From Thermoplasmata archaeon (GTDB lineage: Archaea; Thermoplasmatota; Thermoplasmata; GCA-020350865), in NCBI GenBank assembly GCA_020348445.1, contig CP070751.1, forward strand, positions 252,006 to 316,005: a stretch of DNA of 64,000 nt. Reading direction: 5' to 3'. Below, in pieces: positions 35,357-43,985 of the stretch (positions are counted from its first letter, which is position 1; each line of letters starts with the position of its first letter). The notes beneath the pieces are model-generated. The model saw only the letters and a program-made list of their open reading frames with translations. It was not told where the DNA came from and searched no databases. The position numbers and the translations under genes were made by a program.

Positions 35357-36450
35357 TGATGAACATATGCATTGTTGTGGGCACACGCCCTGAGATTATC
35401 AAAATGTCTCCTATTGTAAGGGAATGTGAAAAAAGACAACTAAATTATTTTATGATTCACACCAATCAACATTATTCCTACAATATGGACAGGATATTTT
35501 TTGAGGAGCTGCAGTTGGCTGAGCCAAAATACAATCTGGAAGTGGGCTCTGGAACCCATGGAGCTCAAACTGGAAAGATGCTAATTGAACTGGAAAAGAT
35601 AATATCAAAAGAGATGCCCGATATCGTACTGGTTGAGGGTGATACCAATACCATCTTGGCGGCCTCACTTTGTGCATCAAAATTACACATCGACGTGGGC
35701 CATGTGGAAGCCGGCTTAAGAAGTTTCGATAGGGCCATGCCCGAGGAGCTTAACAGGTTATTGGCAGATCATCTTTCAACATTCTTGTTCGCCCCAACAA
35801 AGATCTCGAAAGGAAATCTGACAAATGAAGGCATTCCTGAAAATAAAATATTCGTAGTAGGTAACACGATCGTTGATGCAACATTGCGACATCTGAAAAT
35901 CGCCCAATCCAAATCCAAGATCATGGAGAAACTGAATCTTATTGAATCAGGATATCTTTTACTAACGCTGCACCGCCAGGAAAACGTTGATGATAAAGAT
36001 AGATTGGAAAAAATAGTAACGTCCATCGAGGAAATTGTAAAGGATTTTAAATTACCAATTTTATATCCAATCCATCCAAGATCAGATAAGATGATTAAGA
36101 AATTTGGACTGAAGGAGAGACTAGAGTCAAATTCAAAAATAAGATTAATTGAGCCTGTGGGTTACCTGGATTTTCTTGTTTTAGAAAAAAATGCAAAACT
36201 GGTCCTTACAGATTCTGGAGGAGTCCAGGAAGAGACCTGTATAATGAATGTCCCGTGTGTCACATTGCGCTATAATACCGAAAGACCAGAAACCGTGGAA
36301 GTTGGGAAGAATGTGATAGTAGGGGTGGAAACAAAGGATGTTTTAGAGGGTGTACAGGAGATGATAAACAAAGAATTGGGCCCTGAGAATCCTTTTGGGG
36401 ACGGAAGGACAGGTGAAAAAATAGTGGATATTTTAGTAGAATCGTATTAA
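35356..36450 (+). CDS. wecB: UDP-N-acetylglucosamine 2-epimerase (non-hydrolysing)
   Basis: WecB interconverts UDP-GlcNAc and UDP-ManNAc. The 364-residue protein starts with ICIVVGTRPEIIKMSP and has VEGDTNTILAA, HVEAGLRSFDRAMPEELNR, VGNTIVDA, PIHPRS, and LTDSGGVQEET followed by RYNTERPETVEVG, a complete family signature. The start overlaps the wecC stop by one base. It converges with the next GT4 gene and overlaps its 3' end by 4 nt. Confidence 0.95.
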   Translation: MMNICIVVGTRPEIIKMSPIVRECEKRQLNYFMIHTNQHYSYNMDRIFFEELQLAEPKYNLEVGSGTHGAQTGKMLIELEKIISKEMPDIVLVEGDTNTILAASLCASKLHIDVGHVEAGLRSFDRAMPEELNRLLADHLSTFLFAPTKISKGNLTNEGIPENKIFVVGNTIVDATLRHLKIAQSKSKIMEKLNLIESGYLLLTLHRQENVDDKDRLEKIVTSIEEIVKDFKLPILYPIHPRSDKMIKKFGLKERLESNSKIRLIEPVGYLDFLVLEKNAKLVLTDSGGVQEETCIMNVPCVTLRYNTERPETVEVGKNVIVGVETKDVLEGVQEMINKELGPENPFGDGRTGEKIVDILVESY

Positions 36451-37619
36451 ATTACACCGGCCAATTCATTATGCATTTTCATAATCCTTTTTACCATTGC
36501 ATTGGACGAATATCTCTCTGCTACTTCTCTTCTATCAGCTTTATATTCGTCTGACATCTTTAAGGCTGAAGTTAACTTGTTTTTATAATCTTCTTTGCTT
36601 CTGTTTTTCAAAAGAAAACCGATTCTTTCGGATGTTACAACATTACCAATATCCCCTACATCGGTGGAAACCACGGGAAGGCCGCAGGCTAAGGCCTCCA
36701 GTAGTATGGTTGGCAGGCCCTCAGTATACGAGGCCATGGCCAAAACATCTGCACAATTCAGTATATTTGGCACATCTTCATGGGGCAAGGTTCTCAAAAA
36801 GTGTACATTTTTCACCCTTAAGCTTGATATCAATTCCCGAAGGCGCCCTTCCTCCTCCCCCTGCCCGACCAAAACCAAATCCACATCAGGCACTTCTTTA
36901 TTTAAATCCAAAAAAGCCCTTATAATTAGATCGATACCCTTTACCTTGGAGAAACGCCCGACATAGAGAATGATTTTGTGATCTTGATTCAAACCTAATC
37001 TGTTACGAAGATCTTTTTTACCGGCTTTTATATCAAATTCATCGACGTTTATAGGAATTGGGATGGTAATGATCTTCTCTTTTTCCTTTGGGTATTTGTT
37101 TGCGTAGAATTCTTCATCTTTCTTGCTCACAGTCACTATCTTATCCACATTAGGAAGGATAAGATGCTCTAATATCAAATAGATATATCCTTTAATTTTT
37201 GACTTGAGACCTTTTCCAGTGAGATATCCTTTTGAAGCTGCACCATGAAAATAAAGGACGATCTTACCTTTCTTAGATGGGAATAGAAATGGTATGGCAA
37301 AATCCAATCGTTGAATGTGAAGGACATTTTGAGCCAAAAAGGTATCTTTCTTTCTTTTATAGAGGGCAAGTATGAATTTAAATGTCTGGGGAAATAGGAA
37401 GCGGTCTTTTTTCTTCTCATATACGACTAAAGGTAAAAAACGGATGTTACTTCTGATGTTTTTGTTAACATTTTCGATAGTTGTATATCCGCAGAGCATA
37501 ACCCTTTCGGTTTTGTTTACAGAATTTAAAAAATTCATTACATAATTTTGAGTGCCACTGATTTTCGAATCAAAAGGATTTATAGGTCCAATGAAAATCA
37601 TGTTATCAGTATTATTCAT
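36447..37619 (-). CDS. GT4-family glycosyltransferase
   Basis: The 390-residue GT-B transferase has an N-terminal INPFDSKISGTQNYVMNFL, LYFHGAASKGYLTGKG, TIPIPINVDEFD, LYVGRFSKVKGIDLIIRAF, VLVGQGEEEGRL, and YTEGLPTILLEALACGLPVVSTDVGD as the EX7E region. It is convergent with wecB and overlaps it by four bases at the 3' end. A gap of 72 nt separates it from the upstream GT2 stop on the same strand, so it may be the last gene of a minus-strand run that begins with the GNAT gene. Confidence 0.86.
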   Translation of the reverse strand: MNNTDNMIFIGPINPFDSKISGTQNYVMNFLNSVNKTERVMLCGYTTIENVNKNIRSNIRFLPLVVYEKKKDRFLFPQTFKFILALYKRKKDTFLAQNVLHIQRLDFAIPFLFPSKKGKIVLYFHGAASKGYLTGKGLKSKIKGYIYLILEHLILPNVDKIVTVSKKDEEFYANKYPKEKEKIITIPIPINVDEFDIKAGKKDLRNRLGLNQDHKIILYVGRFSKVKGIDLIIRAFLDLNKEVPDVDLVLVGQGEEEGRLRELISSLRVKNVHFLRTLPHEDVPNILNCADVLAMASYTEGLPTILLEALACGLPVVSTDVGDIGNVVTSERIGFLLKNRSKEDYKNKLTSALKMSDEYKADRREVAERYSSNAMVKRIMKMHNELAGVI

Positions 37620-37691
37620 ATTACGAATCGAACAACTTTAAAGATATATTAATTTACCTATGTTTTTTTTATTGGATCTTATTTAAAAAGA

Positions 37692-38642
37692 CTAGATTGG
37701 ATGAGAAAACATTCTCTCGAAGAATCCGAACCAGATTCCCACCATATGTGCCAATTGTTTAAATGTGTGAATAACTGAAAAAGTCAACACGCTAATTTTT
37801 AGTGTATTTTGTGGTATTTTCATTCCAATGTTTACATATGAGAAAAACAAAGTAAACAACTGAAGAAAGGCGATATAAGCCACAATTGGAATTATAAAGG
37901 ACAATCCTATCAGGACGCAAAATAAAGGAATATAAAACACTTTAATATAGAACATGATGCCAATCATCCTCCTGTGCTTCAAATATGAAAGAGGATAACT
38001 TTTTCCATAGGTGAACCATTTTTTAAAGATTCCTTTTAATGTGCTTGGATTATGATGGTATATATATAAACTGTCATCGTAAAGGATTTTGTATCCTTTT
38101 CCAATGATTCTAAATCCCAATTCTGTATCTTGTCCTCTAACAAAATCTTCATCAAATTTTATCTCATCAAGTATCCTTCTAATAAACATGATCCCAGAGG
38201 CGTTTAATACCTTAACGTAAGCCCGTTTTACAATGCTGGGTGTTCCATAAGAAAGAGCATCCAAAGCCCTCCCAACATTACTCTTTTTCATACTTCGTAA
38301 CGGGCCCCTTGCACATACTACATTTTCATCTGTTTCCTTTAATGCCTGGATAGCCCGTAAAGCCCAGTCTTTTGGAAGATATGCATCTGCATCAACAAAG
38401 GCAATATAATTTCCCCTGGCAACTGTCAATCCTCGATTCCTAGCAGCGCCAGCCCCTTTTTTCTTTTCTAAAAGAATTTTTACTGGAAATTTTTCAATGA
38501 CAGACCGTGTGTTATCTGTGGAACAGTTATCTACCACTATGACTTCCTTTTTACAGGATTGTGCCAATATTGATTCAAGGCTTTTACCTATGGTTTTTTC
38601 ATTGTTGTAGGCAGGAACAATAAAGGATACCAGATCTTCCAT
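37692..38642 (-). CDS. GT2-family glycosyltransferase with C-terminal membrane segments
   Basis: The 316-residue protein has the GT-A fold marks VSFIVPAYNNEKTIGKSLES, VVDNCSTDNT, GAGAARNRGL and the metal-binding AFVDADAYLP. GQDTELGFRI gives the catalytic-base E-D-like region. Two hydrophobic helices follow at about residues 225-268. It lies 10 nt downstream of a GT4 gene on the same strand and is probably co-transcribed. Donor and acceptor are not determined. Confidence 0.84.
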   Translation of the reverse strand: MEDLVSFIVPAYNNEKTIGKSLESILAQSCKKEVIVVDNCSTDNTRSVIEKFPVKILLEKKKGAGAARNRGLTVARGNYIAFVDADAYLPKDWALRAIQALKETDENVVCARGPLRSMKKSNVGRALDALSYGTPSIVKRAYVKVLNASGIMFIRRILDEIKFDEDFVRGQDTELGFRIIGKGYKILYDDSLYIYHHNPSTLKGIFKKWFTYGKSYPLSYLKHRRMIGIMFYIKVFYIPLFCVLIGLSFIIPIVAYIAFLQLFTLFFSYVNIGMKIPQNTLKISVLTFSVIHTFKQLAHMVGIWFGFFERMFSHPI

Positions 38643-38652
38643 TATTTTTCAC

Positions 38653-39861
38653 CTAAATATTTTCGTATAGGGTTTGCAATCTGATTTTCATGACATCCCA
38701 GTTATGCTCTTCATATACCTTGCGGGCCTGATTTACAAACGTTTTTGCCTCATCCTTATTGTGATAAATCCATTTTATCTTTTCAGCCAATTCCTTGTGG
38801 TTCTGTGACTCGTAATATATTGCACCATCTTCGCCCAAAAGGGTGTAAATTCCCTTTAACCTGCACGAAATTATGGGAATATCTGCCATGGAGTACTCAA
38901 AAACCTTATTTGGCATGGCAAGTTCGGTCATTGGGTTTTTTACATAAGATACAACTCCAAAATCGGCCAGTTCCATGTAACTTGCCACATCTTCGCCAGG
39001 GAGCTGCCCGCCAAAGTACACATTTTCAAAAATACCCAGGTCTTGAGCCAAGCTCTTCAGTTCATTTACGTATTTTTCACCCTGTCCATATATATGACCA
39101 AAGACTATGAAAAATATATTTGGGATATCCTTTTTCACAATTGACATAGCTTTAAGGATAACCTCTAAATTTCTCTCGTAATTTATACCACCCACATAAA
39201 CGGTAATGAATTTGGAATCTAGCTGGAATTTTTCCAAAAAATCTGTTAAATCTTTCTTTACAAAAAGCTTTTCATTAGGGGTATTCATTATCACTGTGAT
39301 TTTCTCTTTTGGAATCCCGCGGTTTACTAGAACATCCTTTCTCACATCATTTACAGTGATGACATAATTTGCAAATCCGGAACTAATTTTTTCTAAGAAA
39401 CACACAAATTTCACAAACCGTGAGTCCATTCTCTTGTTGAATCGTGCGGCATATATCTCTGGCATGACCTCATGAAGATCCAATACGATTTTCTTACCTT
39501 TGAACTTTTGAATTACGGCAACAAACACGAGAAAGTCGGGTAAAGAATGTACATGAACAACATCGAATTTCTTTTTCCTATCCAATGAATTCAATTTCAT
39601 GAACACCTGAAAGAAGAAAGATAGATAATGATAGAAATATCTTAAGTAGCCCCCTCTTTTATGGGTCAAAGAGACCCGGTGAATCCCAACACCTTTGAAC
39701 GAATCAGATTTCTTGTCCCCTTCCTCTTTTAAGCAGATCACATCGACTGAATGGTCTTTCTCCAATAGAGCTTCTGCAGCACGCCTAACCCTGGGGTCAA
39801 AGGGATAGAATGAATAGACAGGCATGCAAACAGACTTTTTTGGGGACCTATTTTTTACCAT
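38653..39861 (-). CDS. GT4-family glycosyltransferase
   Basis: The 402-residue transferase starts MVKNRSPKKSVCMPVYSFYPFD, then PRVRRAAEALL, VVHVHSLPDFLVFVAVI, LDLHEVMPEIYAARF, ITVIMNTPNEKLF, VYVGGINYERNLEVIL and MPNKVFEYSMADIPIISC. It is clearly paralogous to the GT4 gene at 43979-45163, sharing the LDLHE-MPEI, DPRVRR and NKVFEY-like blocks. The start at 39861 overlaps the end of the polysaccharide deacetylase gene by 14 nt. A longer frame from 39921 would overlap it by 74 nt and lacks conservation. Confidence 0.84.
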   Translation of the reverse strand: MVKNRSPKKSVCMPVYSFYPFDPRVRRAAEALLEKDHSVDVICLKEEGDKKSDSFKGVGIHRVSLTHKRGGYLRYFYHYLSFFFQVFMKLNSLDRKKKFDVVHVHSLPDFLVFVAVIQKFKGKKIVLDLHEVMPEIYAARFNKRMDSRFVKFVCFLEKISSGFANYVITVNDVRKDVLVNRGIPKEKITVIMNTPNEKLFVKKDLTDFLEKFQLDSKFITVYVGGINYERNLEVILKAMSIVKKDIPNIFFIVFGHIYGQGEKYVNELKSLAQDLGIFENVYFGGQLPGEDVASYMELADFGVVSYVKNPMTELAMPNKVFEYSMADIPIISCRLKGIYTLLGEDGAIYYESQNHKELAEKIKWIYHNKDEAKTFVNQARKVYEEHNWDVMKIRLQTLYENI

Positions 39862-40681
39862 GATATTTTTCGCCCTCCAGAATATCTTGGAATAAGATGA
39901 ATCTGCTTTTACTATCAACATAATCCAGGAACTTTTCTAAACATGATAGCGCTTTTACTCCTCGATTTCTTTTATGCCTTTTGGGCAATCCCTCCCAAAG
40001 ACGAATCTCATCCATTTCCATTACTTCCCATGGATGCATATAGAATACCACTGGATCAAAGAAATGAGAAGACATGTTAAAGAGGTAATTAACCTCTTTT
40101 GCTCCAAAGGTTCTTAATGCGGACATGGTAAGGGGAACAACAAAGGCGGAAATTGGAACCTCCAGTATTTTTGAGTCACCTTTTTTGAAAAGGTTGTTTT
40201 TGGATGGGTGGTATGGCTTTCTTGCAGCAAAAAACGCCCTTAAATTGTTACCCACACCCATTCCAAAATCGAACCGCATTGAGGTAACAGAACTGTCACT
40301 TTCGTATCCAAGTTCCTCCAAAACATTGATGGTAATATGATTGGCCTTGGCAAAGGGAGCCCGAAAGACCTTTACATCCTGACCCGTAATATTCATTAAT
40401 ATCTCCGAGCTTTTGATGATCCTTTTCTTTTGTTCATGGGCTTTCATATCCACGAAATTCTCTGAGGTATCAAGTCCATGGGAATACCCGTGGCAACCAA
40501 TTTCATGTCCCTCTAAATGTATTTTCTTGATGATATCTTCATTTTCTTCGGCAAATTTACCTGCGACAAAGAAAACTGCCTTAAGCCCCCTCTTATCAAA
40601 TATATTTAAAAACCTCTCTATTCCGACTTCACTTCCAGGAAAGTGGTCCACATCAACAGATATAATCGTGCTTATAGTCAT
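39848..40681 (-). CDS. Polysaccharide deacetylase (NodB-homology, CE4-like)
   Basis: CE4-type enzymes remove N-acetyl groups from amino sugars in polymers or lipid-linked precursors. The 277-residue protein has SVDVDHFPG near the N-terminus with the metal-binding Asp pair, AVFFVAGKFAEEN, the GCHGYSHGLD motif with two His, and VFRAPFAK. The C-terminal FYMHPWEVM is another family landmark. An ATG at 40681 preceded by AAAGGA was chosen; ATG at 40726 is an alternative that adds 15 residues. It belongs to a minus-strand run with the GNAT gene upstream and two glycosyltransferases downstream. Confidence 0.85.
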   Translation of the reverse strand: MTISTIISVDVDHFPGSEVGIERFLNIFDKRGLKAVFFVAGKFAEENEDIIKKIHLEGHEIGCHGYSHGLDTSENFVDMKAHEQKKRIIKSSEILMNITGQDVKVFRAPFAKANHITINVLEELGYESDSSVTSMRFDFGMGVGNNLRAFFAARKPYHPSKNNLFKKGDSKILEVPISAFVVPLTMSALRTFGAKEVNYLFNMSSHFFDPVVFYMHPWEVMEMDEIRLWEGLPKRHKRNRGVKALSCLEKFLDYVDSKSRFILFQDILEGEKYHGKK

Positions 40682-40737
40682 TTTAGCCGATCCTTTTCTG
40701 AGCAGTTTGGGGAAAGATCCCATCAATTACCCATGAA

Positions 40738-41808
40738 TTATACGACATCAGTATCTCCCCAGGTAATGAACCAATTGGCAGGCTCCTTTACAAATTCCAA
40801 GTTCAACTCCTCTGACAGGGGATAGATGATAAAGGGCTCCTCTTTTGGATTTAAATTCTTAGGACAGGTTATAAAACCGCATTTTTTTAATATTTTGTAA
40901 TAGTCACTAGATTTTGGAATTGAACATGCCATAAGATCAACTCCCTCTTGTTGCAAATCCTCCATCGCCTTGAGTATTAATGCATGGACCGCTTCCTTTT
41001 GATTTGGTGAGGCTAGTAAGTCTACTATGGCACCATTATTAAGACCAAATTTTTCCAAAATCCTCACAACCACCCAAGCAAGCAGTATATTATCTTTCTC
41101 GGCCACAAAAATCTTATAATGTTTTTCAGGGCATTGAGTATATCTCCAATTCAAATAGGTACTATCACGCCTTAGGATTATGTCATGGGCTGCTTGAGCC
41201 TCTTTCCAGAGATCATCAGTTCTTGAATCAAATTGGGTTATCGTTTTAATAACCATATCATCATAATGCGGTCTTTTTGGTCTATAAAATACCTTGAATG
41301 CAGCTCTTCCTGCCAAATTCGCAAAAAAAACCAATATCCTGTTTGAAAACATTTTTTGGGAAACTTTTTTAAAATCCACAGGCCTGATCATTACATGCAA
41401 TGAAAAAATCTCAAAGCATTTAAGTTTCCTGTGACCTGGCAGAGCATTTTCATTTGGAAATCCGTACACAATATCGATACCCTCTTTTTTGGACTCAGAC
41501 AACATCTTTTGCCCCAGGGTTACGAATATGCCCTGTCGTCCATATTTTGGGTGAGTCACCCCTTCTACTTCTAAAGAGGCCAATATTTCCGATTCATGGA
41601 TCTTAATTTTCCTTTTTAAGGATGCAAGGTGGCCAACAATGTTGGATTCGTCTACCGCTAAGAGTATCTTAGACCCTTCGGGATTACCTTTAAATTCCCA
41701 ATACCAATACGATAAGCTCCTGTTGATTTTATATACAAAATTTAACAACGTATTGATCTTATCTTCGTCCCCGTCCTCATAATTCCTTATTAACCAGTTC
41801 TTATTCAT
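40738..41808 (-). CDS. GNAT-family N-acetyltransferase, two-domain
   Basis: The 356-residue protein contains an N-terminal GNAT domain, with RNYEDGDEDKINTLLN and the acetyl-CoA loop in VTHPKYGRQGIFVTLGQKML (the R-Q-G-x-x-x-x-L motif). A second GNAT-like half is seen in the C-terminal portion (LNWRYTQCPEKHYKIFVAE, LASPNQKEAVHALI). Proteins of this build accompany polysaccharide deacetylases in glycan loci. The substrate may be an exposed sugar amine, for instance one produced by the deacetylase next to it. The ATG at 41808 begins MNKNWLIRNYE; one three codons earlier is equally possible. Confidence 0.75.
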   Translation of the reverse strand: MNKNWLIRNYEDGDEDKINTLLNFVYKINRSLSYWYWEFKGNPEGSKILLAVDESNIVGHLASLKRKIKIHESEILASLEVEGVTHPKYGRQGIFVTLGQKMLSESKKEGIDIVYGFPNENALPGHRKLKCFEIFSLHVMIRPVDFKKVSQKMFSNRILVFFANLAGRAAFKVFYRPKRPHYDDMVIKTITQFDSRTDDLWKEAQAAHDIILRRDSTYLNWRYTQCPEKHYKIFVAEKDNILLAWVVVRILEKFGLNNGAIVDLLASPNQKEAVHALILKAMEDLQQEGVDLMACSIPKSSDYYKILKKCGFITCPKNLNPKEEPFIIYPLSEELNLEFVKEPANWFITWGDTDVV

Positions 41809-42066
41809 TAATTGCAACTCCGAATTCGAAATTCATTCTAAATTTCTATGGATTCCACAATCGAATTAATTTTCAAATTCACAAGCAATCTCATCGAATA
41901 GAATTGATATGATATTTTGATGGTATTTTAGTTTTTCCTTCTTTATTTTATTTTAGGAACCTATATTCTATATCATTTTCTTGGCTTTTAGCCTAATGAT
42001 CCTTATTATCCTATTTGATATTCAATTCATTATAAAAGGAAAAGTTTATAAGCGCATGATTGTAAT

Positions 42067-42891
42067 TTGAGTTATTTAATTATTGTAAATTTGAGGATTG
42101 CACTGGTTAATAATCACAATCGATGGTATAGCGGGATATTGATGATGAAAAAATCAACCAAATCGATCTCTGCCAATAGATTTGATGAAGCGCAAGAGGC
42201 AGAACAAAATTATTGGCGGCGTAGGGAAGAAGAGATCATATCAGATAAATTTCGACGACAAAAACGACATGAAGCCCTTACAATTCTAAATGAGTTACGA
42301 GAAGTAACTGGTAATGGGCATTTAAAGAACGTACTCGAGATAGGTGGAGCAGGGGACCCCATCCTCGAATATTATTATGCAGGTCATGGTGTTGTGTTAG
42401 ATCCTCTCGCCAAATTCTTTAAGACCGAGCTTTTCCCGATGCAATTGAAATCAGTAGAATATTATTGCGGTATAGGTGAACATTTGCCCTTTAAATCCAA
42501 CTCATTTGATGGTGTGTTATTATACAATTGCATTGATCATGGCCTCGCCCCTTTTGATATACTTAGTGAAAGTAAAAGGGTGCTTCGGCGTGGAGGGGCT
42601 TTGCACTTACTGGTTGACACCTACTCTTTGATCTCTAATACATATCGAATGATGGTGGAGCAGGTTCTCCCCATGCGAAGAGTCGACGAGCATCCTCATG
42701 GCCTGAGATTCAATGTAATAGAAAAATACCTCAAAGATATAGGATTTGTTGAGGTTATCAGTGGTCATGATGAGCATCCGTATTCCCAAAATCTGAATAA
42801 ACCTCCGGTATCTACAAAAAGATTCATAAAAGACATGGTTCGTTGTCATCGCAAATTAAGGGCATTCTACAGACTGGAAGATATGAATTAA
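42067..42891 (+). CDS. Class I SAM-dependent methyltransferase
   Basis: The 274-residue frame has motif I VLEIGGAGDPILEYY at about residues 92-106, VVLDPLAK as motif II, GIGEHLPFKSNSFDGVLLYNCIDHG, and SESKRVLRRGGALHLLVD. The start is uncertain. A TTTATAAG TATA box at 42043-42050 is about 21 nt before the TTG at 42067, compatible with a leaderless TTG start. ATG 42142 or 42145 is an alternative that removes 25-26 unconserved residues. The preceding 249-nt spacer is AT-rich and holds no other gene I can see. The substrate is unknown. Confidence 0.72.
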   Translation: MSYLIIVNLRIALVNNHNRWYSGILMMKKSTKSISANRFDEAQEAEQNYWRRREEEIISDKFRRQKRHEALTILNELREVTGNGHLKNVLEIGGAGDPILEYYYAGHGVVLDPLAKFFKTELFPMQLKSVEYYCGIGEHLPFKSNSFDGVLLYNCIDHGLAPFDILSESKRVLRRGGALHLLVDTYSLISNTYRMMVEQVLPMRRVDEHPHGLRFNVIEKYLKDIGFVEVISGHDEHPYSQNLNKPPVSTKRFIKDMVRCHRKLRAFYRLEDMN

Positions 42892-42977
42892 ATGGAGTAT
42901 GTTCCGAAAATGAGTCATTCAACCTATACCAAAAGCCAATGACCTGATATTTTAAACAAATCATTTCACAGGATAAT

Positions 42978-42986
42978 CTATAAATA
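42978..42986 (+). promoter_or_regulatory. TATA box of the first GPT gene
   Basis: TCTATAAATA is centred about 26 nt upstream of the ATG at 43008, again predicting a leaderless mRNA. Confidence 0.55.
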
Positions 42987-43007
42987 TCAAAATAATAATG
43001 CGAAAGC

Positions 43008-43985
43008 ATGGATAGTTTTACCATACAGGTATCCTTTTTATCTGGTTTAATCGCTCTTGTCACCAGTATTATCATCACGAAAAAATTGATTCCGATTTTG
43101 AGAAAACAAAAAATCTTAAGTCCTGATATGAACAAGAAAGACAGGCCTTTAATACCAGAGATGGGGGGTATCGGTGTAATCTTTGCATTTTTTCTTGCAA
43201 TGAATTTTTCTCTTTTTTGGATCTCAACATTGGATTCTCGGCTTTTGGCAATGGTATTATTCACCATTATGGGAGTTGCTTTTGTGGGTATAATGGACGA
43301 TTTACTGGACCTCCATCAACTTACAAAGACGGTTTTACCTTTTGTTATTGCCATACCTTTGGGTATCTATTTACATGATGAAGCCCTCACACTACCTTTA
43401 TTTGGCAGTGTTTCTATGGGATTTTGGATGGTTATTTTGATACCCTTGGGTATAACCACGGCAACAAATCTTACAAACATCTTGGAGGGATTCAACGGTC
43501 TGGGAGCGGGATTGGGTATTATCATGACCACAACGCTCATAATCATCTCGTTCGTTACTGAAAAATTAGACGGATTATTCCTGTTAATACCACTTCTTGG
43601 GGCGTTAATTGGTTTTTATTATTACAATAGATTTCCAAGCAAGATCTTCCCAGGAGATACGCTTTTATTCTTTCAAGGAGCAACAATAGGTTGTGCTGCC
43701 ATTATTGGAAATCTAAAAACAATAGCGGCAATACTTTTTTTACCGTTGTTGGTGGAATTTATACTGAAGGCCAGGGGGAAATTTCCCGCAGAAAATCATG
43801 GGATTATTAAAGATGACGGTACCTTAACTTATGATGGAAAGGTACATTCCCTAAGTCATTTATTAATGAAATATTTCAAGGTAACGGAAAAACAACTGGT
43901 AACTATACTTTGGATGGTGGAGGCTATATTGTGTGTGGTAATGATATCAATAACATACTGGCTGGGACCAGAGTATGCATGGTAG
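43008..43985 (+). CDS. UDP-GlcNAc-type:polyprenyl-phosphate sugar-1-phosphate transferase (GPT/MraY family)
   Basis: GPT/MraY-family enzymes start glycan assembly by moving a sugar-1-phosphate from UDP-sugar to dolichyl or undecaprenyl phosphate. The 325-residue membrane protein has about ten helices. Landmarks are PEMGGIGVIFAFF, the DDLLDL motif after GIMD, NLTNILEGFNGLGAGLGI, FPSKIFPGDTLLFFQGA, and a soluble loop with ARGKFPAENHGI. In an archaeon without murein genes, an N-glycan or polysaccharide initiator (AglH-like) is likely. It shares these motifs with the paralogue at 48860-49822. Its stop overlaps the start of the next GT4 gene by 7 nt. Confidence 0.85.
   Translation: MDSFTIQVSFLSGLIALVTSIIITKKLIPILRKQKILSPDMNKKDRPLIPEMGGIGVIFAFFLAMNFSLFWISTLDSRLLAMVLFTIMGVAFVGIMDDLLDLHQLTKTVLPFVIAIPLGIYLHDEALTLPLFGSVSMGFWMVILIPLGITTATNLTNILEGFNGLGAGLGIIMTTTLIIISFVTEKLDGLFLLIPLLGALIGFYYYNRFPSKIFPGDTLLFFQGATIGCAAIIGNLKTIAAILFLPLLVEFILKARGKFPAENHGIIKDDGTLTYDGKVHSLSHLLMKYFKVTEKQLVTILWMVEAILCVVMISITYWLGPEYAW

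Noticed and set aside
36497-36925. A 142-codon plus-strand frame
   Set aside because: It is the shadow of the GT4 gene at 36447-37619, whose EX7E region and glycine-loop are intact.
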